Of a stretch of 35,297 nt of DNA, positions 7,886-17,733 are shown piece by piece; the stretch's first letter is position 1, and each line of letters begins with the position of its first letter. The DNA comes from Candidatus Muproteobacteria bacterium RIFCSPHIGHO2_12_FULL_60_33. GTDB lineage: Bacteria; Pseudomonadota; Gammaproteobacteria; Acidiferrobacterales; Sulfurifustaceae. The translations under genes and the position numbers were made by a program. Under the pieces are notes generated by a model. That model was not told the DNA's origin. It saw nothing but the letters and a program-made list of their open reading frames with translations, and made no database searches. The DNA is taken from NCBI GenBank assembly GCA_001785195.1, contig MFTB01000024.1, forward strand, positions 1-35,297, written 5' to 3'.

Positions 7886-9022
7886 TTATAAAGAAACATC
7901 TTTTGACACCGGTACCAGCTTCCGGCGACGTTGCTCAAGAGAGGCGAACAGCTTGTCGAATGGCACAACAAATTTTTTCACTCCCTCTTCCTCCAACTGC
8001 TGGGCGACCGTCTCCAGGTCAATACCCAGCATTGCCAGCCCGGCCGTTACTTCGGTGGCCTGCGCCAGATCCTGTTCCAGTCGCAGGGCCGGATCGCCGT
8101 GCTTGCGGTAAGCATTCAGCGTCTCCGGCGGCAGGGTGTTGACCGTGTCCGGCCCGATCAGGGGCTCGACATACTTCACATCGCTGTAGGCCGGGTCCTT
8201 GGTGCCGGTGCTGGCCCACAACAGGCGTTGCGGCTGGGCGCCGCGGGTGGCCAGTCGGCGCCAGCGCTCCGAGCCCTGCGTTTCCTTGTACATCCGGTAA
8301 GCCAGGCGGGCATGAGCGATGGCCGCCGTCCCACGCAAGGAAGCGGCGGAACTGTCGCCGGAATGGACCAGCGCATCGAGCCGCTTGTCCACCAGCGCGT
8401 CGATACGACTCAGGAAAAAACTCGCGACCGAGGCGACGGACCCCAGTCTTAAGCCGGCTTTTGCGCGGTCTTCGAGGCCGGAGAGCCAGGCCTGGAGCAC
8501 CTCACGATAGCGGACAAGGCCAAACAACAGGGTGACATTGACGTTGATGCCTTTGGCGATGAGCTGCCGCACGGCGGGCAGGCCCTGAATGGTCCCCGGC
8601 ACCTTGATCATGATATTGGGGCGGTGCAGTTTCTCCCACAGCCGCACCGCCTCTTTCACCGTCTTGTCCGTGTCGTAGGCCAGATGCGGCGATACCTCGA
8701 TGCTCGCGAAACCGTCGCGCCCGCTGGTCTGTTCGTGCACCGGCAGCAACAGATCGGCGGCATGGCTGATGTCGTCCAGCACAATGGGCTCGTATATCTC
8801 GGCGGCGTTGCGAGCATGGCGCGCCAGCGCGGCGATATCCGCCTCGTAGTCTTCATGGCCGGTGATGGCCTTTTCGAATATGGCCGGGTTCGAGGTGATG
8901 CCCACCAACCCGTCGCGCTTGATAAGGTGCGCCAGCTCACCGCTGGCGAGCATGCCGCGCTCGATATAGTCGAGCCAGATGCTTTGACCCAGAGACTTTA
9001 TGACAAGCAAAGGATTGTGCAT
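7886..9022 (-). CDS. tal: Transaldolase
   Basis: This non-oxidative pentose-phosphate enzyme moves a dihydroxyacetone unit from sedoheptulose 7-phosphate to glyceraldehyde 3-phosphate. The 378 residues fit the longer transaldolase subfamily (about 360-380 aa). Motifs are QSIWLDYI, GLVGITSNPAIFEKA, the Schiff-base region RPNIMIKVPGT (lysine at about 140), INVNVTLLFG, and LLWASTGTKDPAYSD near the end. Two ATGs overlap at 9025 and 9022. AAGGAGG lies 5 bases before the second but only 2 before the first, so I chose 9022. The ORF track adds a spurious 79-residue N terminus. It is divergent from the stress-protein gene. Confidence 0.93.
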   Translation of the reverse strand: MHNPLLVIKSLGQSIWLDYIERGMLASGELAHLIKRDGLVGITSNPAIFEKAITGHEDYEADIAALARHARNAAEIYEPIVLDDISHAADLLLPVHEQTSGRDGFASIEVSPHLAYDTDKTVKEAVRLWEKLHRPNIMIKVPGTIQGLPAVRQLIAKGINVNVTLLFGLVRYREVLQAWLSGLEDRAKAGLRLGSVASVASFFLSRIDALVDKRLDALVHSGDSSAASLRGTAAIAHARLAYRMYKETQGSERWRRLATRGAQPQRLLWASTGTKDPAYSDVKYVEPLIGPDTVNTLPPETLNAYRKHGDPALRLEQDLAQATEVTAGLAMLGIDLETVAQQLEEEGVKKFVVPFDKLFASLEQRRRKLVPVSKDVSL

Positions 9023-9216
9023 CATGCCCTCCTTGCCCTGAAGGACCGAACCGGAAACAAGTCTACCTGTGTCTTGTCTTGAGATAAATGTTTTCAGAGG
9101 AAATGATTTGTCTCGCGGTTCAGGCAACATCCTGCGTTGCCTTGATTTGACGGGGATTAACCGCGCCAGCGGCGGCAATAATAGCGGATAATTCAAAAAA
9201 TCGAGGAGATGCAGAC

Positions 9217-9681
9217 ATGGACAAACGTATTCTTGTCCCCGTGGATGGCGGCACAACATCCATGAACGGCCTGGAAAAGGCCATACGATTGTCCAGGGCC
9301 AGCGGAGCCAAACTGCGGATTCTGCACATGGTGGATGGCATAGCCTTTTCCCGCGATCACAGCATGTTCACCGCGACTGCCGATAAATTTCGCGAGTCAG
9401 GCAGAAAATCGATCAAGGAAGTCATGGCGCGCGTCCGGAAACAACAGGTGCAGGCCGATTCGCGCATGGTGGAAAATCTCACGGGCCGCGCCGCAGACAC
9501 GATCGTGAAAGAAGCCAACAAATGGCGCGCTGACGCGATCATGATGGGCACGCACGGACGCCGTGGGTTCAACCGGCTGGTACTCGGAAGCGATGCCGAA
9601 CTCGTGGTGCGCACCGCCTCCGTTCCGGTTCTGCTGGTCCAGCCTTCCAGGAAAATTCAACGCGGCAGGAAGAAAAAATAA
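9217..9681 (+). CDS. Universal stress protein, UspA family
   Basis: The protein is 154 residues with the Usp fold. It begins KRILVPVDGG, as usual for the first strand. Near the C terminus GTHGRRGFNRLVLGSDAE gives the G-x2-G-x9-G-S/T pattern of ATP-binding Usp members, and VPVLLVQP is the last strand. A basic tail (RKIQRGRKKK) extends it. GAGGAG lies 8 bases upstream of the ATG. It stands alone, divergent from transaldolase and convergent with tatD. Binding of ATP is inferred from the motif only. Confidence 0.9.
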   Translation: MDKRILVPVDGGTTSMNGLEKAIRLSRASGAKLRILHMVDGIAFSRDHSMFTATADKFRESGRKSIKEVMARVRKQQVQADSRMVENLTGRAADTIVKEANKWRADAIMMGTHGRRGFNRLVLGSDAELVVRTASVPVLLVQPSRKIQRGRKKK

Positions 9682-9712
9682 CCAGAACCCAGCCCAAAAC
9701 AAAAAACACAGC

Positions 9713-9799
9713 AACCGCAGATAAACGCCGATTAGTAATAGAAGTTATTCTTTATCTGCGTTCATCCTAAAAATAAATCTGCGTTAGTCCGCGTTCGTC
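9713..9799. repeat. CGCAGAT-type inverted repeat, copy 1
   Basis: AACCGCAGATAAACGCCGATTA on the left is answered by TTTATCTGCGTTCATCC and AAATCTGCGTTAGTCCGCG on the right. It lies in the convergent gap between the stress-protein gene and tatD, and its end overlaps the tatD stop codon. It belongs with copies at 19.7, 26.4 and 27.1 kb. Confidence 0.8.
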
Positions 9800-10580
9800 A
9801 CGCGAGAGATTCTGCTTGTTTGAAAAGCGTGAAGAAATTTCGGGTCGTGTGCTCGGCGATGCCTTCAAGGGTCGTGGCGCGCAGCATCGCGAGGCATTCC
9901 GCCACGTGTTTCACGAACGCCGGTTCGTTGGTCTTTCCGCGAAACGGCGCCGGCGCCAGATAAGGTGCGTCGGTCTCGATCAGCAGACGGTCTGGCGGAA
10001 CCTGTTTCGCGACCTCGCGCAGGGCATCGGCGTTAAGGAAGGTCACGATGCCGGAAAAGGAAATATGGAAATTGAGATCGAGCGCCGCGCGGGCAACCTC
10101 CCAGCTTTCCGTGAAGCAGTGCATCACGCCGCCGATATCGCCCGCCTCTTCCTCGCGCATGATACGCAACGTGTCGGCAGCGGCTTCGCGAGTGTGAATG
10201 ATCAAAGGCTTGCCGGATTCTTTTGCCGCGCGGATGTGGCGGCGGAAGCGTTCCTGCTGCCAGACCATGTCGCCCTGGCTGCGGTAATAATCGAGGCCGG
10301 TTTCGCCGATGGCCACCACGCGCGCATCGTTGGCGAGAGTGGTCAGATCTTCCACGGACGGCTCGCGCCCTTCCCTTTCGTTGGGATGCACGCCAACGGA
10401 GGCGAACACGTTCGCATGATCGTGCGCCAGCATGCGTATCTCAGGGAAGGTTTCCAGCGTGACCGACACGCACAGCATGTGCCCGACCCCGTTGTCCCGG
10501 GCACGCTGGAGAATATCTTCCAGGCCGACGTTTAGAGGTTCAAAATTGAGATGACAGTGGGAGTCAACGAGCGGCGTCAC
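9798..10580 (-). CDS. TatD family metal-dependent hydrolase
   Basis: The protein (260 aa) is a TIM-barrel hydrolase with all expected metal ligands: DSHCHL (6-11), IGETGLDYYRS, PLIIHTREA, GGVMHCFTES and LLIETDAPYLAP. Family members have been linked to 3'-5' nuclease and D-aminoacyl-tRNA deacylase activities. The position after holB and pilZ is typical of the YcfH branch in gammaproteobacteria. The start is GTG, one base after the pilZ stop (TAA-C-GTG), which suggests coupling. The last codons overlap the CGCAGAT-type repeat. Confidence 0.92.
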   Translation of the reverse strand: MTPLVDSHCHLNFEPLNVGLEDILQRARDNGVGHMLCVSVTLETFPEIRMLAHDHANVFASVGVHPNEREGREPSVEDLTTLANDARVVAIGETGLDYYRSQGDMVWQQERFRRHIRAAKESGKPLIIHTREAAADTLRIMREEEAGDIGGVMHCFTESWEVARAALDLNFHISFSGIVTFLNADALREVAKQVPPDRLLIETDAPYLAPAPFRGKTNEPAFVKHVAECLAMLRATTLEGIAEHTTRNFFTLFKQAESLA

Positions 10581-10581
10581 G

Positions 10582-10983
10582 TTACATCGTGTGCGTGAGC
10601 CGGTCGGAATTGAGCGCGCCGGCCAGAATGCCTTCGATCTTGTGGCGCGCGATGCCCGAATCTTTTTCGCTGAACTGGATGCCGATGCCGGCGGTGCGAC
10701 TGCCCTGCGCGCCCGGCGGCGTGACCCAGACCACGTGGCCGGCGACCGGAATCTTTTCCTTGCTGTCCATCAGCATCAGCAGCATGAACACCTCTTCGCC
10801 GAGCCGGTACGGCCGGTTGCTTGGCACGAAGATGCCCCCGCCTTTCACGAATGGCATGTAGGCCGCGTACAGGGCATTTTTGTCCTTGATGGTCAGGGAC
10901 AGGACGCCCGGACGCGCCGCGACCGGAATGGGTTTGGCCGCCTTGGCAGCGCCAGCGGTAGGGGCGGTGGTTTTGTCGTTCAT
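10582..10983 (-). CDS. pilZ: PilZ domain protein, type IV pilus type
   Basis: The 133-residue protein is a PilZ domain after a 25-residue alanine- and proline-rich leader. GVLSLTIKDKNALYAAYMPFVKGGGIFVPS and GHVVWVTPPGAQG...GIGIQFSEKD match the PilZ of Pseudomonas-type pilus systems. The usual c-di-GMP-binding motif (RxxxR before the barrel) is not seen, which agrees with that subfamily being a protein adaptor for pilus biogenesis. It lies between holB and tatD as in many gammaproteobacteria, 19 bases after the holB stop. No other pilus gene is in the window. Confidence 0.88.
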   Translation of the reverse strand: MNDKTTAPTAGAAKAAKPIPVAARPGVLSLTIKDKNALYAAYMPFVKGGGIFVPSNRPYRLGEEVFMLLMLMDSKEKIPVAGHVVWVTPPGAQGSRTAGIGIQFSEKDSGIARHKIEGILAGALNSDRLTHTM

Positions 10984-11002
10984 GGGAAACTACAGTTTAA
11001 TT

Positions 11003-12644
<1,642 letters not shown>

Positions 12645-13706
12645 CTAACGGGTCTCGCTCATTTTCGATGTCTGTCCACGCGCGTTGGGGACATTTGGCG
12701 GTGAGGCATGGCGCGGTTTGCCTTTCAGTTGATATTTGAGCACGACTTTGTTGTGTTCTTCCAGCGTAGTGGAGAATTCGTGACTGCCATCGCCGCGGGC
12801 GACAAAAAACAGCGCGCCCGTCACCATGGGATGCAGCACCGCCTGCAATGATTCTTTCCCCGGCATCGCCACCGGGGACGGAGGCAGGCCCCGGCGCGTA
12901 TAGGTGTTATAGGGAGTATCGCGCCTGAGGTCCTTCAGCCGCAGGTTGCCATCGAACATTTTTCCCATGCCATAAATCACGGTCGGATCGGTCTGCAACT
13001 TCATGCCGTGACGCAGTCGGTTGATGAAAACCCCGGCGATCAGGCGTCGTTCATCGGCGCGGCCGGTCTCCTTCTCCACGATGGACGCCAGAATCAGCGC
13101 CTCGTAGGCATTCTTGAGCGGCAGGTTGCTCTCCCGGCCTTCCCACTCGAACTGCAGGAGCTTCTGCATTTTGTCATAGGCGTTTGCCAGAACCATAATA
13201 TCGGTCTGGCCGGCGGAGTAATAATAAGTGTCCGGGAAAAACCGGCCTTCGGGATGTTCCCCTTTATGTCCCAGCCTTTCCATGACGGCGCGCGGCGACA
13301 AACCGATGAGCGTGTGCGTAAGCTTGGGCGCCTCCTCGATCGCATCCAGAAACTGCCGGAAGGTCCAACCCTCGATCAGCACCACGGGATATTCGGCCAC
13401 CCGGCCGGCGACAACCTGATCCAGCAGTTCACGCGCTGTCATGCCGTCGCGGAAGCGGTACTCGCCTGATTTCAGATCGCGATCACGACCAGTCAAATGC
13501 GCGAGCCATACAAAGGAATGGCTCTCCCACAGCACGCCGCGTGCGCTCAGTTCGCGCGCAAAGGCGCGCAATGGCATGCCCGGTTTGACGTCATAGATTT
13601 CCGCGCCGGGCTTCAGCGAGTGGTTCCAGGCCCAAAAAAGGTAACCGGCGCCAATGGCGCAGGCGGCAGCCAGACCGGCCACCAGTCTAATCAACAACGG
13701 TCGCAT
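12645..13706 (-). CDS. mltG: Endolytic murein transglycosylase MltG
   Basis: MltG cuts nascent peptidoglycan strands and so ends their elongation. An N-terminal transmembrane helix (about 9-29 from this start) anchors a periplasmic YceG domain. Key stretches are KPGMPLRAFAREL (LysM-like part), EGRFFPDTYYY, ASIVEKETG with the catalytic glutamate at about E211, INRLRHGMKLQTDPTVIYG and NTYTRRGLPPSPVAMPG. Starts at 13742, 13718 and 13706 are possible. I chose 13706 because it gives the usual short N terminus; the ribosome binding site does not decide it. The start lies inside pabC (20-base overlap). A 25-residue polar tail extends past the domain. Confidence 0.92.
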   Translation of the reverse strand: MRPLLIRLVAGLAAACAIGAGYLFWAWNHSLKPGAEIYDVKPGMPLRAFARELSARGVLWESHSFVWLAHLTGRDRDLKSGEYRFRDGMTARELLDQVVAGRVAEYPVVLIEGWTFRQFLDAIEEAPKLTHTLIGLSPRAVMERLGHKGEHPEGRFFPDTYYYSAGQTDIMVLANAYDKMQKLLQFEWEGRESNLPLKNAYEALILASIVEKETGRADERRLIAGVFINRLRHGMKLQTDPTVIYGMGKMFDGNLRLKDLRRDTPYNTYTRRGLPPSPVAMPGKESLQAVLHPMVTGALFFVARGDGSHEFSTTLEEHNKVVLKYQLKGKPRHASPPNVPNARGQTSKMSETR

Positions 13707-14505
13707 CGCGAATGGCATCCTGAATCCGTTTTGTGACCGCACCCACCGGGTATTCCCTCGATTCTATCCGGCACACCGGCCACACTCCTATCAGGCTGTT
13801 GGTCAGAAACACTTCGTCGGCGCCGAGAATATTCTCCCGTCTCAATCCGGTCACGCGACAATCTATCGAAAGCGCGCCAGCACGTTCCATCACCAGGCCA
13901 CGCATCACCCCTGCCACACCGCTGTGCGTCAGGTCCGGCGTCAGCAGTGCGCCGCGTGACACGACAAATACATTCGCCATGGTTCCCTCAATAACGTGAC
14001 CGGTCTCATCCTGCATCAGACCTTCGGCGCAGTCGTTTTTCAATTCCATGCGCGCCAGGACCTGCTCGAGCCGGTTGAGATGCTTGAGTCCCGCCAGAAC
14101 ATTATGGCGTGTAATGAGGTTATGACAGAACTGCACGCTCACGCCCTCCATTCGATGGCGCGCGGGATAATCCGGCCATGGCAGCAGACCAACGGTACGT
14201 GTCGGCGTCGCCTCCCTGTTCAGGGCATAACCTCGTCCGGAAATGCCGCGCGTCAAAACAATCTTCAATACACCGCGTCCGGCGCCACGGCATACCTGCT
14301 CGGCTTCATGGCGCAGCAGTTCCTCGGAAGGCGCCATGAGCTTGAGCCGCACGGCGCCGTGAAAAAGACGTCGCATATGTCTGTCCCACAGGAACGGCTG
14401 GGCGTCGGCGACGGCCAGCGTTTCAAAAATCCCGTCGCCATACTGAAATCCGCGATCCAGTACCGATACGCTGTCGCCGGGCTCGCCGTTAATCAGTATC
14501 GTCAT
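13687..14505 (-). CDS. pabC: Aminodeoxychorismate lyase
   Basis: This pyridoxal-phosphate enzyme of fold type IV splits 4-amino-4-deoxychorismate into p-aminobenzoate and pyruvate for folate. The 272 residues show DRGFQYGDGIFET (17-29), the cofactor lysine in GLKHLNRLEQVLAR, EGTMANVFVV and SGVAGVMRGLVME. The ORF track begins at 14613, but ATG at 14505 has TGAGGT 8 bases upstream and gives the normal N terminus INGEPGD. A GACGC-type repeat lies between it and pabB. A branched-chain aminotransferase is the main alternative, rejected because of the pabB neighbour and the KHLNRLEQ signature. Confidence 0.92.
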   Translation of the reverse strand: MTILINGEPGDSVSVLDRGFQYGDGIFETLAVADAQPFLWDRHMRRLFHGAVRLKLMAPSEELLRHEAEQVCRGAGRGVLKIVLTRGISGRGYALNREATPTRTVGLLPWPDYPARHRMEGVSVQFCHNLITRHNVLAGLKHLNRLEQVLARMELKNDCAEGLMQDETGHVIEGTMANVFVVSRGALLTPDLTHSGVAGVMRGLVMERAGALSIDCRVTGLRRENILGADEVFLTNSLIGVWPVCRIESREYPVGAVTKRIQDAIRDATVVD

Positions 14506-14530
14506 TACAAAATACCTCAAAGTATGAGTA

Positions 14531-14614
14531 TTTGACGCGAAGGCGCGAAGACGCAAAGAAAAACTTGAAAAAACAACTGAAAAAACCTTTGCGTCTCTGC
14601 GTCTCTGCGTCAAA
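14531..14614. repeat. GACGC-type inverted repeat between pabB and pabC
   Basis: Arms TTTGACGCGAAGGCGCGAAG... (14531-14558) and its counterpart (14587-14614) pair over 28 bases with five mismatches. Each arm is a short unit (GACGCNNAG) repeated in tandem. The spacer is A-rich. This is a different family from the CGCAGAT copies. Confidence 0.8.
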
Positions 14615-14624
14615 AACTAATAAA

Positions 14625-16037
14625 TCAGAATTCCCCTAATGCCGCGAGCATGCCCTTGGCCTTGGCGCGGGTCTCCGCCAATTCACGCTCCGGAACCGAG
14701 TCGGCCACGATGCCGGCCCCGGCGCGCAGGGAAATTTCCTGTCCATTCCGGATAATGGTGCGGATCAGAATATTCAAATCCAGGCTGCCATCGCGATTGA
14801 TATATCCCATGGACCCGGTATAGGCCGTGCGCGGCGCCTGTTCCAGCTCGGCAATGATCTGCATGCAGCGCACCTTGGGACATCCGGTGATGGTGCCGCC
14901 CGGGAAAACGGCGCGAATCACTTGCGCGGGCGTCACGCCCTCGCGCAACTCTCCAGTGACTTCCGAAACGATATGGTGCACATGCCGGTAGGACTCGAGC
15001 GTCATGAACTCCTTGACCTGGACCGAGCCGGGGCGGCATATGCGGCCCAGGTCATTACGCTCCAGGTCGATCAGCATCACATGCTCGGCGCGTTCCTTGG
15101 GATGGCGCAGCAAATCCTGCGACAAAGCGCGGTCCTGAGCGACATCGGGGCTGCGCGGATAAGTGCCCGCGATGGGGCGCGTGTGTACCGTGCGGCCGCG
15201 CACGGCTACCAGGCGTTCCGGCGACGAGCTGATGACCGCACGATCATTGTCCCAAGCCATCATGCCGGCAAATGGCGCCGGATTGGCCGCGCATAAGCGG
15301 CGGTAAAGTTGCGCCGAGCTTATGGGCGATCGCAAGGTCATGCGCCACAAGCGCGAAAGGTTTACCTGAAAGACATCGCCCGCGCGGATATATTCCTGTA
15401 CCAGCCGGACATGCTCGAGAAAATGCCGCGGTTCTTCTTCATGTATGTCCGTCAGGACTGGCGGTTCGGTGACTGCTACGGAGGATGTCAGCGCGTCATT
15501 CTCCAGTACCGGTATCAGATCCTTCGACTGTTCAGACTCACACATCAGCCAGGCCTGCTGCTTCGCGTGGTCGATAACGATGGCCGCCGGTATGCGCGTG
15601 GCACAGGCCACCGGAAAGGCCGTGTCAAACGTGACGCCCATGACCGTGGGCTCGATCTGGGCCACCAGTTCATAACCAAGAAAAACAAACCATCCGCCGG
15701 TAAAAGGCAGCGGCTCATCACCGGGCGCAACGTTCTCCCCGGCCGGGATGGCCTGCGCCTGCCAATCGCGATCAAAGGTGTTCAGAAAATCGCCGGGGCC
15801 CAGCGCCTGTCCGTCACGATACAGCCGGGAATCCGTTTGCAGCGACAGAGTTTCTCCGGGAAAGGCGAACAGGATGTCGTAGCGGGCGCGCGGCGTGCCA
15901 TGCGCCACGCTGGCCAGCAGATGCGGATAACGCTCGGGAAATCGGGAGTGCAGCGCGACGAGATCGGGGATAGATGTCAGACGACGACAGACATATCCCG
16001 GGGTGGTATTGGATTGCTGGGCCGGATGGGCCTTCAC
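14625..16037 (-). CDS. pabB: Aminodeoxychorismate synthase component I
   Basis: PabB converts chorismate plus ammonia to 4-amino-4-deoxychorismate. The 470 residues carry the chorismate-enzyme fold: [71 protein letters not shown] and [13 protein letters not shown]. Most PabB proteins have PIKGT at the active site; here the lysine is alanine (PIAGT), as in anthranilate synthase TrpE. The adjacent pabC supports PabB. The ORF track begins at 16511 inside fabF. I chose GTG 16037, which overlaps the fabF stop as GTGA, although no clear ribosome binding site is visible. No pabA/trpG glutaminase is in the window. Confidence 0.88.
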   Translation of the reverse strand: MKAHPAQQSNTTPGYVCRRLTSIPDLVALHSRFPERYPHLLASVAHGTPRARYDILFAFPGETLSLQTDSRLYRDGQALGPGDFLNTFDRDWQAQAIPAGENVAPGDEPLPFTGGWFVFLGYELVAQIEPTVMGVTFDTAFPVACATRIPAAIVIDHAKQQAWLMCESEQSKDLIPVLENDALTSSVAVTEPPVLTDIHEEEPRHFLEHVRLVQEYIRAGDVFQVNLSRLWRMTLRSPISSAQLYRRLCAANPAPFAGMMAWDNDRAVISSSPERLVAVRGRTVHTRPIAGTYPRSPDVAQDRALSQDLLRHPKERAEHVMLIDLERNDLGRICRPGSVQVKEFMTLESYRHVHHIVSEVTGELREGVTPAQVIRAVFPGGTITGCPKVRCMQIIAELEQAPRTAYTGSMGYINRDGSLDLNILIRTIIRNGQEISLRAGAGIVADSVPERELAETRAKAKGMLAALGEF

Positions 16038-17278
16038 GCCAGTTTGCGGAACACCAGCGTCCCGTTGGTGCCGCCAAAACCGAAGGAGTTGGAGATGGCG
16101 ACGTCGATTTTCATCTGGCGCGCCGCGTTCGGCACGTAATCCAGATCGCATTCCGGGTCGGGCGTGGTGAGATTGGTCGTGGGTGGCGCGATCTGGTCGC
16201 GCACCGCGAGCGCCGTGTAGATCGCCTCGATGCCGCCGGCCGCGCCCAGCAGGTGGCCGGTCATGGATTTGGTCGAACTCATAGCCAGCTTGCGCGCGTG
16301 ACCGCCAAAGGCGGCCTTGACCGCGAGCGTCTCGGCGCGGTCTCCCAGCGGCGTCGAAGTACCGTGGGCGTTGATGTATTGCACCTGGTCGGGATTCAGC
16401 CCGGCGTTGCGCAAGGCGTTGCGCATGCAGCGCGCCGCGCCCTCGCCGCCTTCCGGCGGGCTGGTCATGTGATACGCGTCCCCGCTCATGCCGAAACCCA
16501 CGAGCTCGCAATAAATTTTCGCGCCGCGTTTTTTCGCGTGCTCATATTCCTCGAGCACCACCACGCCCGCGCCCTCGCCCAGGACGAAACCGTCGCGGTC
16601 CTTGTCCCACGGGCGGCTGGCGGTTTCCGGACTGTCGTTGCGCGTGGACAGGGCCTTGGCGTTGCCGAACCCGGCGACGGCGGTCGGCGTGATGGCGGCT
16701 TCCGCGCCGCCGGCGATCATGACATCGGCGTCGCCGTATTCGATCAGGCGGCCGGCATCGCCAATGCCATGGGTGGCCGTGGCGCAGGCGGTGACCATGG
16801 CGAGGTTCGGCCCCTTGAGGCCGAACATCACCGACAGGTCGCCCGAGATCATGTTGATGATGCTCATGGGCACGTAGAACGGCGAAACCCGGCGCGGTCC
16901 TTTTTCCTTGATGGTCAGCATGGTGTCCTCGATCGTGCCGACGCCGCCAATGCCGGAGCCGATGTGCACGCCGATTTGCTCGGCGTTGGCTTCCGTGACT
17001 TCCAGCCCCGAGTCCTTGAGCGCCTCGATGCCCGCCGCCATGCCCAGCTGGATGAAACGGTCCATGCGCCGCGCTTCCTTTTCGGAAATGCCGAACGCGG
17101 TGGGATTGAAATTCTTGACTTCACCGGCGATGGTGGCAGGGTAACCGCTGGCATCGAACAGCGTGACAGGGCCGATGCCGCTTTTGCCGGCCAGGATGTT
17201 GCGCCAGTTTTCGGCGACACCGATGCCAACGGGAGACAGGATGCCGAGGCCGGTAATGACGACGCGCCGCTTGCTCAA
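16034..17278 (-). CDS. fabF: Beta-ketoacyl-ACP synthase II
   Basis: FabF condenses malonyl-ACP with acyl-ACP in elongation. The catalytic Cys-His-His set is visible in [21 protein letters not shown] and [13 protein letters not shown], with the C-terminal [10 protein letters not shown]. The ORF track starts at 17341. A TTG at 17278 gives the canonical beginning [11 protein letters not shown] and 414 residues (E. coli FabF has 413). It has GAGGGA (17286-17291) 7 bases upstream, so I prefer it over ATG 17293. The gene is 99 bases after the acpP stop, with a terminator-like hairpin between them, and its stop overlaps the pabB start. Confidence 0.94.
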   Translation of the reverse strand: MSKRRVVITGLGILSPVGIGVAENWRNILAGKSGIGPVTLFDASGYPATIAGEVKNFNPTAFGISEKEARRMDRFIQLGMAAGIEALKDSGLEVTEANAEQIGVHIGSGIGGVGTIEDTMLTIKEKGPRRVSPFYVPMSIINMISGDLSVMFGLKGPNLAMVTACATATHGIGDAGRLIEYGDADVMIAGGAEAAITPTAVAGFGNAKALSTRNDSPETASRPWDKDRDGFVLGEGAGVVVLEEYEHAKKRGAKIYCELVGFGMSGDAYHMTSPPEGGEGAARCMRNALRNAGLNPDQVQYINAHGTSTPLGDRAETLAVKAAFGGHARKLAMSSTKSMTGHLLGAAGGIEAIYTALAVRDQIAPPTTNLTTPDPECDLDYVPNAARQMKIDVAISNSFGFGGTNGTLVFRKLA

Positions 17279-17319
17279 AGCCGAATCCCTCATTGTCTGG
17301 GCGCGGCTCCGCCGCGCTT

Positions 17320-17360
17320 TATAAAACCAAAAGGCCGTCACCCGGTGCGGATGACGGCCT
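17320..17360 (-). terminator. Terminator or attenuator between acpP and fabF
   Basis: On the minus strand AGGCCGTCA / TGACGGCCT forms a perfect 9-bp stem with an 11-base loop, followed by TTTTGGTTTTAT. It begins 18 bases after the acpP stop. It may let abundant acpP mRNA end here while a fraction reads on into fabF. A second GC hairpin (GCGCGG...CCGCGC, 17301-17317) stands close to the fabF ribosome binding site. Confidence 0.75.
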
Positions 17361-17377
17361 CTTATTCTAATGAGTTA

Positions 17378-17614
17378 TCAGTTCAGACGGGAGTTGACGT
17401 AGTCGATGGCCTGCTGGACGGTGGTGATCTTTTCCGCCTGTTCATCGGGAATTTCGCAGTCAAATTCCTCTTCCAGCGCCATTACCAGCTCGACCGTATC
17501 CAGGGAATCCGCGCCCAAATCATCCACGAAGGAGGCGGCGGGCTTGACCTCGCCCTCGTTAACGCCCAACTGCTCCACGACAATCTTCTTGACGCGCTCT
17601 TCGACACTGCTCAT
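17378..17614 (-). CDS. acpP: Acyl carrier protein
   Basis: AcpP carries growing acyl chains on 4'-phosphopantetheine. The 78 residues are strongly acidic. The attachment serine is S37 in the invariant [19 protein letters not shown]. Helix IV region [12 protein letters not shown] is intact. GGAGGA lies about 10 bases before the ATG. The 119-base gap to fabG upstream is long enough for a separate promoter, but boxes there are weak (TGGACG, 17 bases, TTAACT). A hairpin terminator follows. Confidence 0.98.
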   Translation of the reverse strand: MSSVEERVKKIVVEQLGVNEGEVKPAASFVDDLGADSLDTVELVMALEEEFDCEIPDEQAEKITTVQQAIDYVNSRLN

Positions 17615-17733
17615 GGGTGATCATTCCTCCAAGAATTGACGTTGCTGCCCTCGTGCGGGCGCCTAGTTAACACCATTTGTACAAAACCGTCCAGCCGATC
17701 ATTTAACCGGGTTTTTTCAGATAGATATCCACT

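Noticed and set aside
9713-9799. CRISPR array suspected from repeated CGCAGAT units
   Set aside because: The units are inverted, about 10 bases long, without uniform spacers, and no cas genes are present.
16038-16511. Upstream 158 codons of the pabB ORF in the track
   Set aside because: They lie in an alternate frame of fabF and are Arg-rich shadow sequence. GTG at 16037 gives a normal PabB length.
15974-17620. 548-codon plus-strand ORF
   Set aside because: It is the antisense shadow of fabF and acpP, which have clear family motifs on the minus strand.
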